Assembly: GCA_910586745.1 (NCBI GenBank)
Contig: CAJUJZ010000142.1
Span: 1-5,694 of the forward strand
DNA length: 5,694 nt
Direction: 5' to 3'
Origin: an uncultured Mucispirillum sp.
GTDB taxonomy: Bacteria > Chrysiogenota > Deferribacteres > Deferribacterales > Mucispirillaceae
The position numbers and the translations under genes are program-made. Of the stretch, positions 1 to 5,694 are shown in pieces. Under the pieces are notes generated by a model. The model was not told where the DNA came from. It saw only the letters and a program-made list of their open reading frames with translations, and made no database searches. Every line of letters begins with the position of its first letter. The first letter of the stretch is position 1.

Positions 1-713
1 TACCTGCTCCAAAAGGTTTCTTTTGTATTATCTGTATATGCCAGTTCAAAAGCTGTGGTTTCATCAGAATTTAATGTTGGTGCGACTGCTGAAGCTATAT
101 TCTCCATTAATAAATACAGCTTCTCTTCACATTCTTCCTCTACTGAAAACTTACCCTGATAGCCTAATATTAAGCATACATATATAAACTCAAGCATATC
201 TCTGTGTTTTGCTGGATTTTCAAGCCATTTATCCATTATACCAAAAAACTTATTGCCGCCAGAAGGCTCTTTAAAAAAACGGATTGATAAACTGCTGCTT
301 GAATAAAAACTATCCATAAATGACGAGTTTCTCATAACCATTTCATCAATAAACACACATAAACAGTATCTAAACCTTGTGATATCCTGCTCATCATATT
401 TATTAAGAGTTGAAAGCTTTGCAGATATTGATAATATATCATTTATAAAATTAGTTCTAAATTCACTTATTTCTGTTTCTGCATACTGCTGACTTTCTGA
501 AATACTTTTAGCAATTAAAAGCAGACTCATAGAATTATTTACAACAGAATTTAACTCAAGACCTGTAAAACTTAATGTTTGTATTACTGCATCTGCCTTT
601 ACATGAGAATTGCCATCATATTTTATATCTTCAGCTTTTTCTTCTGATTCCTTTTTACTCTCTTTACCTGCTGCAGATTCTGCCTTGTCTTGTTTGTTTT
701 CATTATCACTCAC
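1..713 (-). CDS. tssL: TssL/DotU-family T6SS inner-membrane protein (3' end outside window)
   Basis: In this family TssL is an inner-membrane protein with a cytoplasmic helical domain, forms the membrane complex with TssM and TssJ, and is a docking point for the TssK baseplate adaptor. My translation gives 237 residues before the window edge. Family signatures are clear: RYCLCVFIDE at 115-124, GGNKFF at 152-157, and LEFIYVCLILGYQGKF at 174-189. The start is GTG at 711-713, because a TAGGTG element lies 7 nt upstream and the first in-frame ATG is at residue 62, inside the domain. The gene begins 2 nt after the tssK stop. Residues 1 to about 43 are a Lys/Glu-rich, low-complexity extension before the domain. 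The tryptophans usually found between the DE motif and the GG motif are absent (RNSSFMDSFYSSSS instead). The single membrane anchor expected near the C-terminus has not begun by residue 237, so whether a peptidoglycan-binding extension follows cannot be seen. Family assignment is firm. Confidence 0.93.
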   Translation of the reverse strand, partial: MSDNENKQDKAESAAGKESKKESEEKAEDIKYDGNSHVKADAVIQTLSFTGLELNSVVNNSMSLLLIAKSISESQQYAETEISEFRTNFINDILSISAKLSTLNKYDEQDITRFRYCLCVFIDEMVMRNSSFMDSFYSSSSLSIRFFKEPSGGNKFFGIMDKWLENPAKHRDMLEFIYVCLILGYQGKFSVEEECEEKLYLLMENIASAVAPTLNSDETTAFELAYTDNTKETFWSR

Positions 714-715
714 GA

Positions 716-2104
716 TTATTCACCTACTGCCCACATTTTTATATCAGGATTTGGTATCCTGCTTGTAATATATATAGAAATACTGTTTTCATTTTTAAAC
801 TCTTTCCACATTTCGTGTGTTTTATCTATTTTAAAATAGACATAATCATTTAAATGGGGCAGAATAGATGGAACTATTGCAAGCTGCTCTATATTTAAGC
901 CACTTAACTGTGATGATACTAAACTGCCAATGCGGGCATTTGTTCCCACCTTGCTTTGCAGTTTAAAAGATGTTTGTATTGTTTCAAGCGGACAGTCCCC
1001 TTTTACTGCCATATATATTATACTGTCCTGCAGTATTGATGAATTATCAAATGAGCATGTATAAAAACCATTATCACCAGATACCAATGCCTGTATGTAT
1101 TTTGGTGCAACAATATGAGAAAATAAAAGTTTTACACTATTTATAACAGGTATAATAGATGCAGAAATATCTAAATGGTCATACCGTATATAGTCATAAC
1201 TTTGGCTGTTAATATCAAGGCTTAATAAATCTGCCTGAAACTCTAAAAGCTTTTCATAAAAATATTCTGGGTGCAGTTTGCTTTTATTTTTTAAATGTGA
1301 AAATAAAATATTCCATTTCTTTAAAATATTAAGAGCAATATATGTTTCAAAATCTATAGTTGTAGATGCTTTATTTATACCCGCAAATATCTGGCTTAAA
1401 CTATCCCTGTGCTGAGCTGCAGCATGTATCATTTCTTCTAAAAATGTTATAATCAAAGGCATACGGGCAATATCTAAGCATGTTGGTATAAATTTATCAT
1501 CTAAAGTAATATTCCTGTTTAAATCAACAGTTTTTATTCTGCATACTGGTATTTCTATTTCATTTGATGATTTAGAACCTGCAAAACCTATGCTTAGCCT
1601 GATAGATGCCATAATAACATTTATCTTTTCCTGAGAATAAGATGAGGATAATTTATTATCTTCCATATGACCTATCTGGCTGGCGTTGCTGTCATCAAAT
1701 GTTTTAGATGAAACCATACTGTGTGTTGCAATATACTTTGTATCAGGCAGAGAATTCTGTATTGATAAATCAGCTACAGTATCCACACTCATAGGTATTT
1801 TTAAAACTATTACAGAGCCTGCACTTGCTCCTGCCTTTATTTCCATAGGTTCTGGCAGAAAATCTTCATCTGGTGCTTTAAATATACTGCCATCAGAGCT
1901 TATGCCAGATACTCTTGTAATGCCTATCTTGCCTTGAGATAACATTTCATGGGAAAATTCTATATCTAATATACCATAATGGTTTTCAAATACATCTATT
2001 GTTTTCTGGTTTATATTTCTTTCTATATATCGTTCCTGCTGCTCAAAATGGACTCTGTCTATATTCATTCCATTTATCCAAGCTACTTTTAAACTATTTG
2101 CCAT
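716..2104 (-). CDS. tssK: TssK, T6SS baseplate-membrane complex adaptor
   Basis: TssK is a cytoplasmic trimer that links the T6SS baseplate (TssF/TssG wedges) to the TssL/TssM membrane complex; it is structurally related to phage receptor-binding proteins. The 462-residue product is close to the family's usual length of about 450. The N-terminus carries the family pattern: W9, NGM at 11-13, HFEQQERY at 19-26 and DGSIFKAP at 71-78. The C-terminal domain also matches: KVGTNARIGSLV at 385-396, a Gly-Leu and IVPSILP stretch up to about 416, YFKID around 423-427, and the terminal MWAV. The residues before the conserved His, usually Pro-Gln, are Arg-Val here. The ATG at 2102-2104 is well supported by AAGGAG 7 nt upstream, placed inside the last codons of tssJ, which this gene overlaps by 11 nt. 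No signal peptide or membrane segment is seen, in keeping with a cytoplasmic protein. Assignment is firm. Confidence 0.96.
   Translation of the reverse strand: MANSLKVAWINGMNIDRVHFEQQERYIERNINQKTIDVFENHYGILDIEFSHEMLSQGKIGITRVSGISSDGSIFKAPDEDFLPEPMEIKAGASAGSVIVLKIPMSVDTVADLSIQNSLPDTKYIATHSMVSSKTFDDSNASQIGHMEDNKLSSSYSQEKINVIMASIRLSIGFAGSKSSNEIEIPVCRIKTVDLNRNITLDDKFIPTCLDIARMPLIITFLEEMIHAAAQHRDSLSQIFAGINKASTTIDFETYIALNILKKWNILFSHLKNKSKLHPEYFYEKLLEFQADLLSLDINSQSYDYIRYDHLDISASIIPVINSVKLLFSHIVAPKYIQALVSGDNGFYTCSFDNSSILQDSIIYMAVKGDCPLETIQTSFKLQSKVGTNARIGSLVSSQLSGLNIEQLAIVPSILPHLNDYVYFKIDKTHEMWKEFKNENSISIYITSRIPNPDIKMWAVGE
721..726 (-). promoter_or_regulatory. Shine-Dalgarno element deciding the GTG start of tssL
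   Basis: On the minus strand this reads TAGGTG, 7 nt before the GTG at 711-713. It lies inside the last codons of tssK. It supports the GTG as the true start, since no in-frame ATG exists before the conserved domain. Confidence 0.7.
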
Positions 2105-2561
2105 TGATAAGCTCCTTTTTTATATTTCCTTTCTTTTTACCTGTTATAAATATACCCTGATTAGTTATAGTAAATGTTACATTATCGCCTGATATATCTT
2201 TACTTCTTATTGCAGATTTATATTTTTTATTCTGCATTGTGGCAAAAAGCACTAAAATACCTATATAACCGATTTCCTTTTTCTTAATTTCAGCCATAAT
2301 TTTTGTATCATTTGGGGCTATCTGCATACGCACAACATCTATTTTATCTTTACCTAAAACTGCATCTTCTCTGGTGTTTAAATCTAATACTGATGCTTCC
2401 TTAAACCTTTCTACTCCATTTAATTTATACAGCTTTAATGTTACTGGCACATTATCTCCATGTATATTTGGATTTGAGTTTTTATCATTTATTACAGCTA
2501 CAGAAGCAGTTGTAGAACAGCCGTAAACTGCAAGCAGTAAAAAAATTAATAACTTTTTCAT
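2094..2561 (-). CDS. tssJ: TssJ, T6SS outer-membrane lipoprotein
   Basis: TssJ is a small lipoprotein with a transthyretin-like beta-sandwich fold, anchored in the inner leaflet of the outer membrane, where its loops hold the C-terminal periplasmic part of TssM. The 155-residue product starts with a short basic and hydrophobic signal peptide ending in a lipobox, AVYGC, with the lipidated Cys at position 15. Ser follows the Cys rather than Asp, which fits export to the outer membrane. The mature part has the family's look: AVIND near 22-26, VPVTLKLYKL at 39-48, a Phe-Lys-Glu-Ala-Ser stretch at 53-57, an Asp-Leu and VLG region at 60-70, and the hydrophobic strand YIGILVLFA at 99-107. The end, from about residue 141, is a Lys-rich tail that I do not associate with the family core. 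The start overlaps the previous stop as TAATG, with AGAGGTG 7 nt upstream. The stop is TAG at 2094-2096, inside tssK. Confidence 0.91.
   Translation of the reverse strand: MKKLLIFLLLAVYGCSTTASVAVINDKNSNPNIHGDNVPVTLKLYKLNGVERFKEASVLDLNTREDAVLGKDKIDVVRMQIAPNDTKIMAEIKKKEIGYIGILVLFATMQNKKYKSAIRSKDISGDNVTFTITNQGIFITGKKKGNIKKELINGK
2112..2117 (-). promoter_or_regulatory. Shine-Dalgarno element of tssK inside tssJ
   Basis: The minus strand reads AAGGAG, the strongest ribosome-binding site in the window, 7 nt before the tssK ATG. It is part of the tssJ coding sequence (Lys-Glu near its C-terminus), so ribosomes finishing tssJ pass over it, which suggests translational coupling. Confidence 0.8.
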
Positions 2562-3469
2562 TATACTGCACCTCTAATATATTTTTTGATTGCTCTTATC
2601 AAAAGCCTTTCTATTGTCTGCTGCTCAGTTGATGATTTTTTTAATAAAGTAGATATTATCTTTTCAAAACTATCCTGCTCTAGTTCATCAAAAAATGGAC
2701 TATTTAATTCTTTATAAAGTATAGATAATGTTAAAAGATTTATTACACGCACATCATTTATTAATGAATAATTTGAAAAAATATGCTCTAAATCTTTTAC
2801 TGTTAACCGACTTTTTTCTTCCTGAATAATATCCATTAAAGCTGATGAATTTTTTAAATGGTTCAATAATAAATCGCTGCATTTTTCCTGAATAAAATTT
2901 AAAAGCACATCTTCAGTTAATATGATATGACGCACTGGATTATTATTTCTTACAGGCTCATGCTCTAAAAATTCTTCCCCTATACCTAAAATATCTTCAC
3001 CGTCTGTTACAAGGCTTTCTGCAGAAATATCATCATCCATTTTGATGCCTTCCATCTGCCCTGCAGGCTTTATTTCAATATTATCAAGCTTATTATAAAT
3101 TTCTATATCTTCTACTACTGCCTCATCTTCTGCTGTATCAATTTCATCTTCATTAACCACTAAAAACTCAATATTTCCAATACGGAACTTATCTCCAACC
3201 ACTAGAGATATATAGTAACCTTTACGAATAGGGCTGAAATCATTATTTAAATAAAGCTCATTATTTGCTGCTGGGGCTATACCAAAACTGCTTTCTGCAT
3301 ATTTTATATGTATATGCTTTGGTGCTATATTATTAAATACATCCTGCACTACCCACTGACATGAAGCATCACTGCCAATATATCCGCCAGTTTCCTTAAA
3401 TTTCATAGATTTAGCACCTGATTTCAGTTTAATATCGTCAATAATTTTTAAAGAAAATGTTTCTCCCAT
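2561..3469 (-). CDS. T6SS-associated FHA-domain protein, divergent forkhead-associated fold
   Basis: This 302-residue protein most likely corresponds to the Fha/TagH proteins of T6SS clusters, which in some species are phosphorylated and promote assembly. Residues about 5-106 fit an FHA beta-sandwich: GYIGSDASCQW at 29-39, a Val-Gln-Asp at 41-43, APKHIHIKY at 49-57, NNELYLNN at 69-76, and VGDKFRIGNIEFLVV at 91-105. Three positions that matter for phosphothreonine binding look lost: Ser33 replaces the Arg of the Gly-Arg pair, Ala49 replaces the Ser of Ser-x-x-His (His52 remains), and the Asn-Gly pair is Asn-Glu at 70-71. Residues about 107-172 are a very acidic linker. Residues about 180-302 are predicted by eye to be mostly helical; I do not recognise this part. 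No signal peptide or membrane segment is seen. The start ATG follows AAGGTGG by 6 nt, and that element overlaps the tssM stop codon. Position directly before tssJ supports a T6SS role; the regulatory role is inferred. Confidence 0.82.
   Translation of the reverse strand: MGETFSLKIIDDIKLKSGAKSMKFKETGGYIGSDASCQWVVQDVFNNIAPKHIHIKYAESSFGIAPAANNELYLNNDFSPIRKGYYISLVVGDKFRIGNIEFLVVNEDEIDTAEDEAVVEDIEIYNKLDNIEIKPAGQMEGIKMDDDISAESLVTDGEDILGIGEEFLEHEPVRNNNPVRHIILTEDVLLNFIQEKCSDLLLNHLKNSSALMDIIQEEKSRLTVKDLEHIFSNYSLINDVRVINLLTLSILYKELNSPFFDELEQDSFEKIISTLLKKSSTEQQTIERLLIRAIKKYIRGAV
2569..2575 (-). promoter_or_regulatory. Shine-Dalgarno element of tssJ inside the FHA gene
   Basis: The minus strand reads AGAGGTG, 7 nt before the tssJ ATG, within the last codons of the FHA gene (Arg-Gly-Ala). 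The stop and start share one base as TAATG, a typical coupling arrangement. Confidence 0.72.
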
Positions 3470-3475
3470 TATATG

Positions 3476-3482
3476 CCACCTT
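3476..3482 (-). promoter_or_regulatory. Shine-Dalgarno element of the FHA gene overlapping the tssM stop
   Basis: The minus strand reads AAGGTGG, 6 nt before the ATG at 3467-3469. Its first two bases are the last two of the tssM TAA stop codon. The gap between the two genes is only 11 nt, so there is no room for a separate terminator or promoter between them. Confidence 0.7.
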
Positions 3483-5694
3483 ATTTTAAAATATTCTGTG
3501 GAATAGTCAGGTTTGGCAGTGAACTTAATACCCTTGATAATGAAACATTGCCGCCGTCAACAGACCAGTCAAAATATAACTTATCATTGCCATTAAATAC
3601 CATGCGGTATACACCATTGCCTATATGATATCCACTTTGCATAAAGCTAAGCCATGCCCACTCTCCATTATATTCTTTTATTACTTTTACATTGCCGTTA
3701 TAATCATTTATAACAAGCTTTAATTTTGTGCTTTCTTTAAAATTGCCACCTATGATATTAAGACTTACAGGAAATGTCTGGTCATATACTGCTGATTTAT
3801 CATCACAGCTTAATTCTACCCTGCCATAATCTCCAGATAATGCCACTATCTTTATAGTAAAATTCACATCTAAATTATCATTTGCGTCAAGCACACCATT
3901 ACTGATAGTTGCAAGCTTATAAACAGTCGTTAAGAAATCACTGGAAAAGTTGATTTTGGAAGCATAAGTTGGGTTAATGTCATAAACATCCCACCTTTTT
4001 ACAAGCACTAAATCAAGATATTGTGTGAAAAACTTATTCCATACACCCTGTTTGCCAAAAAAACTTCTAAATGAATCAAACTTAATAGATTCTTTGCCAG
4101 TTATATTTACTGGATAATAAGAAGCCACCTGATTCATAAACTGAGCATATATTTCACTCTGCCATGCCTTATTTAACTCTATACCAGCATGATATTCTAT
4201 TAAACTCCATGCATCACCTGCTATTATTTTATAATAATTACCTATTTCTGTTGGAAGCTCACCAGCATCTTTATTCATTATAAAAAATGGGTCATCTGCT
4301 ATTTCAACAGGTTTTAAAGCATAAGTAATTTTATCCTTTGCTGGTGCATTGCCTGAAACATAGTCCACGATTTTTTTATATATATTTTGAGTATCTGTGC
4401 TCATTTTATCCATAATCTTAATATTCTTTGCCCCATTTTCAAGCCCTGCTTTTGTGCTGACAGCATCTACCCCCTGACTGAATAATGAATCCTGTTTTGC
4501 AATTTTATGATAAGGTGTGAAAGCATCACTTAATATATTAAAGTTGCTTCGTATTTTAGATGTAGGCAGTCCAAGATTAGATGCATGCTTTAAAAGCGAG
4601 CTGTTTATTAAATCTGTATTTGTACTGACCACATCTATAAGATTACGGACTGGGTTAGATGGCTTTGATAATATTGCAAGAATACTTAATCCGTTATCGT
4701 TACCTGTAAAACGCTTAGGTTTAACATTTTCTAATACCTGCTGCCATTTCTGCTGATATTCCTGTAAATAAAGGTTAATTATACCAACAGATAAAACTGT
4801 ATTATCCTGTTCTTCAATATCTTCTGCTTTAATATTTAATGCCCACATATCTATTTTGTTTAAATCTTCAATATATGTAGTAATATTTGAGAAAAGTTTT
4901 TCAACACCACGCAGTGTAAATGTATTTGGTATAAGGTAAAAATTACTGTTTGTATCAAATACTTCATCAAATCCGGCACCAACATCTTCTTTTATGCTGT
5001 AAAACCCTTCACCATCTATACTGTTTGCTCTAAAAGATAATAATGCGTAAAGCCTTTCTGATCTGGTAGCATTTGCAAGCTTTTCTACAGTTTTTGATAA
5101 TACAATATCATTTACTGCAATATTAGGAAAAGTGGACTTATATGGCAAATCATCAATATATATATCAAAAGTTTTTTCTGATATCTGGAATTTTTCATAT
5201 AAATGCCAGTTATCTTTAAGCCACAGCTTTAATAATGATTTATCAAGATATTTCCTTTCAAATAAAGCTTTATACATATATAATGCTCTTACAAGCTTAT
5301 TAGTATCATTTTCCTGCAGTAAGTTTGCTTCCATTTCTTTTACAAGGCTTACAGCAAGCAAATCTTCAATATTGTTTATATAATATTCTTTTGCGGGGTA
5401 GAAACTTCTATAAGATAAATGTAAAAGAGGAGCATCTAAAATAGATTCTACACCAAAAAGCTGCGGATATTCTGCTAAAATATTTCTAAGCCTGTTTATA
5501 TATTCTGATTTACCATATACATCTGATGATGCATAATTTCTCTGCATATCATCTATTACTACTTTCAATTCAGATAAACTGTTATCAGCCCTTTCTACTT
5601 CACTTTTACGGGCATTAATATAGTTATTGGATACAGCATAAGTTATAGAAAAAACAATTAATGCTGCAGCAATAAAAGATATCTTTTTCCAATG
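3481..5694 (-). CDS. tssM: TssM/IcmF-family T6SS inner-membrane protein, C-terminal part (5' end outside window)
   Basis: TssM is the large inner-membrane component of the T6SS that spans the periplasm and contacts TssJ. The frame is open to the window edge and gives 737 residues; numbering here starts at the edge. Residues about 5-22 are a hydrophobic membrane segment followed by VSNNYINAR, which matches the last transmembrane helix of TssM and the Ser-x-x-Asn pattern after it. The rest is therefore the periplasmic domain. A family signature, FFGKQGVWNKFFTQYL, lies at 545-560, followed by beta-rich segments with EWAWLSF near the C-terminus, as in the IcmF C-terminal domain that binds TssJ. 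If the helix falls near residue 440, as in well-studied homologs, the full protein would be about 1,150-1,200 residues, normal for the family. A TTG at 5566-5568 is an internal Leu codon, not the start. The cytoplasmic part, where some homologs have a Walker A motif, is not visible. The stop is TAA at 3481-3483. Confidence 0.95.
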   Translation of the reverse strand, partial: HWKKISFIAAALIVFSITYAVSNNYINARKSEVERADNSLSELKVVIDDMQRNYASSDVYGKSEYINRLRNILAEYPQLFGVESILDAPLLHLSYRSFYPAKEYYINNIEDLLAVSLVKEMEANLLQENDTNKLVRALYMYKALFERKYLDKSLLKLWLKDNWHLYEKFQISEKTFDIYIDDLPYKSTFPNIAVNDIVLSKTVEKLANATRSERLYALLSFRANSIDGEGFYSIKEDVGAGFDEVFDTNSNFYLIPNTFTLRGVEKLFSNITTYIEDLNKIDMWALNIKAEDIEEQDNTVLSVGIINLYLQEYQQKWQQVLENVKPKRFTGNDNGLSILAILSKPSNPVRNLIDVVSTNTDLINSSLLKHASNLGLPTSKIRSNFNILSDAFTPYHKIAKQDSLFSQGVDAVSTKAGLENGAKNIKIMDKMSTDTQNIYKKIVDYVSGNAPAKDKITYALKPVEIADDPFFIMNKDAGELPTEIGNYYKIIAGDAWSLIEYHAGIELNKAWQSEIYAQFMNQVASYYPVNITGKESIKFDSFRSFFGKQGVWNKFFTQYLDLVLVKRWDVYDINPTYASKINFSSDFLTTVYKLATISNGVLDANDNLDVNFTIKIVALSGDYGRVELSCDDKSAVYDQTFPVSLNIIGGNFKESTKLKLVINDYNGNVKVIKEYNGEWAWLSFMQSGYHIGNGVYRMVFNGNDKLYFDWSVDGGNVSLSRVLSSLPNLTIPQNILK

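Noticed and set aside
701..703. ATG (minus strand) just downstream of the GTG as an alternative tssL start
   Set aside because: It is in a different reading frame from the DotU domain.
575..853. Plus-strand open frame spanning the tssK-tssL junction
   Set aside because: It runs antisense to two well-supported family genes, has low-complexity Phe/Tyr/Leu/His content and no ribosome-binding site that I can see.
1686..1937. Plus-strand open frame inside tssK
   Set aside because: Antisense shadow of a conserved part of TssK; no independent support.
2636..2642. A-AAA-AAA heptamer in the FHA gene (minus strand), a possible -1 slippery site; similar seven-base A/T runs at 273-279, 2539-2545 and 4371-4377
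   Set aside because: Such runs are expected by chance at this base composition, I see no convincing stimulatory hairpin, and every frame is intact with a normal-looking product.
4517..4756. Plus-strand open frame inside tssM
   Set aside because: Antisense to the TssM periplasmic domain, with no recognisable protein features.
5132..5383. Plus-strand open frame inside tssM
   Set aside because: Antisense shadow; Ser/Leu/Phe-rich composition is what AT-rich complement strands give.
5566..5568. TTG as a start codon for a 695-residue TssM-like protein
   Set aside because: The frame stays open for 42 more codons to the window edge, and those codons encode the TssM membrane helix and the conserved Ser-x-x-Asn pattern after it, so the gene begins outside the window.
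1..5694. CRISPR arrays, tRNA/rRNA genes, insertion sequences, terminators or riboswitches
   Set aside because: Coding sequence covers nearly the whole window; I see no direct repeats with spacers, no transposase, and no intergenic gap longer than 11 nt.

Overview
The whole window lies inside one type VI secretion system (T6SS) gene cluster. Five tightly packed genes all read on the minus strand. In order of transcription (high to low coordinates) they are tssM (IcmF-like inner-membrane protein, 5' part outside the window), a gene for an FHA-domain protein, tssJ (outer-membrane lipoprotein), tssK (baseplate-to-membrane adaptor) and tssL (DotU-like inner-membrane protein, 3' end outside the window). 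Coding density is almost complete. The junctions are an 11-nt gap, a 1-nt TAATG overlap, an 11-nt overlap and a 2-nt gap, and each of the four visible starts has a Shine-Dalgarno element 6-7 nt upstream. There is no internal terminator or promoter that I can support, so this reads as one polycistronic unit with coupled translation.

Together the products account for most of the cell-envelope side of a T6SS. TssJ, TssM and TssL build the trans-envelope membrane complex: TssJ sits on the outer membrane, the large TssM periplasmic domain spans the periplasm, and TssL sits in the inner membrane with a cytoplasmic domain. TssK docks the phage-like baseplate onto TssL and TssM. The FHA protein is the usual candidate for post-translational control or scaffolding of assembly. 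No sheath (TssB/C), Hcp, VgrG, ClpV, PAAR, effector or immunity gene is visible here; these should lie outside the window.

The host must be a diderm bacterium (lipoprotein lipobox, outer-membrane T6SS component). The DNA is strongly AT-rich, roughly 30% G+C by eye, and the proteins are rich in Lys, Asn, Ile and Ser. The sequences are recognisable but divergent from the proteobacterial families. A low-GC T6SS carrier outside the well-studied gammaproteobacteria fits, for example a gut Deferribacterota member such as Mucispirillum, or possibly a campylobacterotal lineage. That placement is a guess from composition and recollection, not a demonstrated match.

This is a known system rather than a new one. 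The points worth a second look are the FHA domain, which has lost the residues that normally bind phosphothreonine and carries an acidic linker and an unassigned helical C-terminus; the position of tssM ahead of fha-tssJ-tssK-tssL; the Lys/Glu-rich N-terminal extension and missing tryptophans of TssL; and the basic tail of TssJ.
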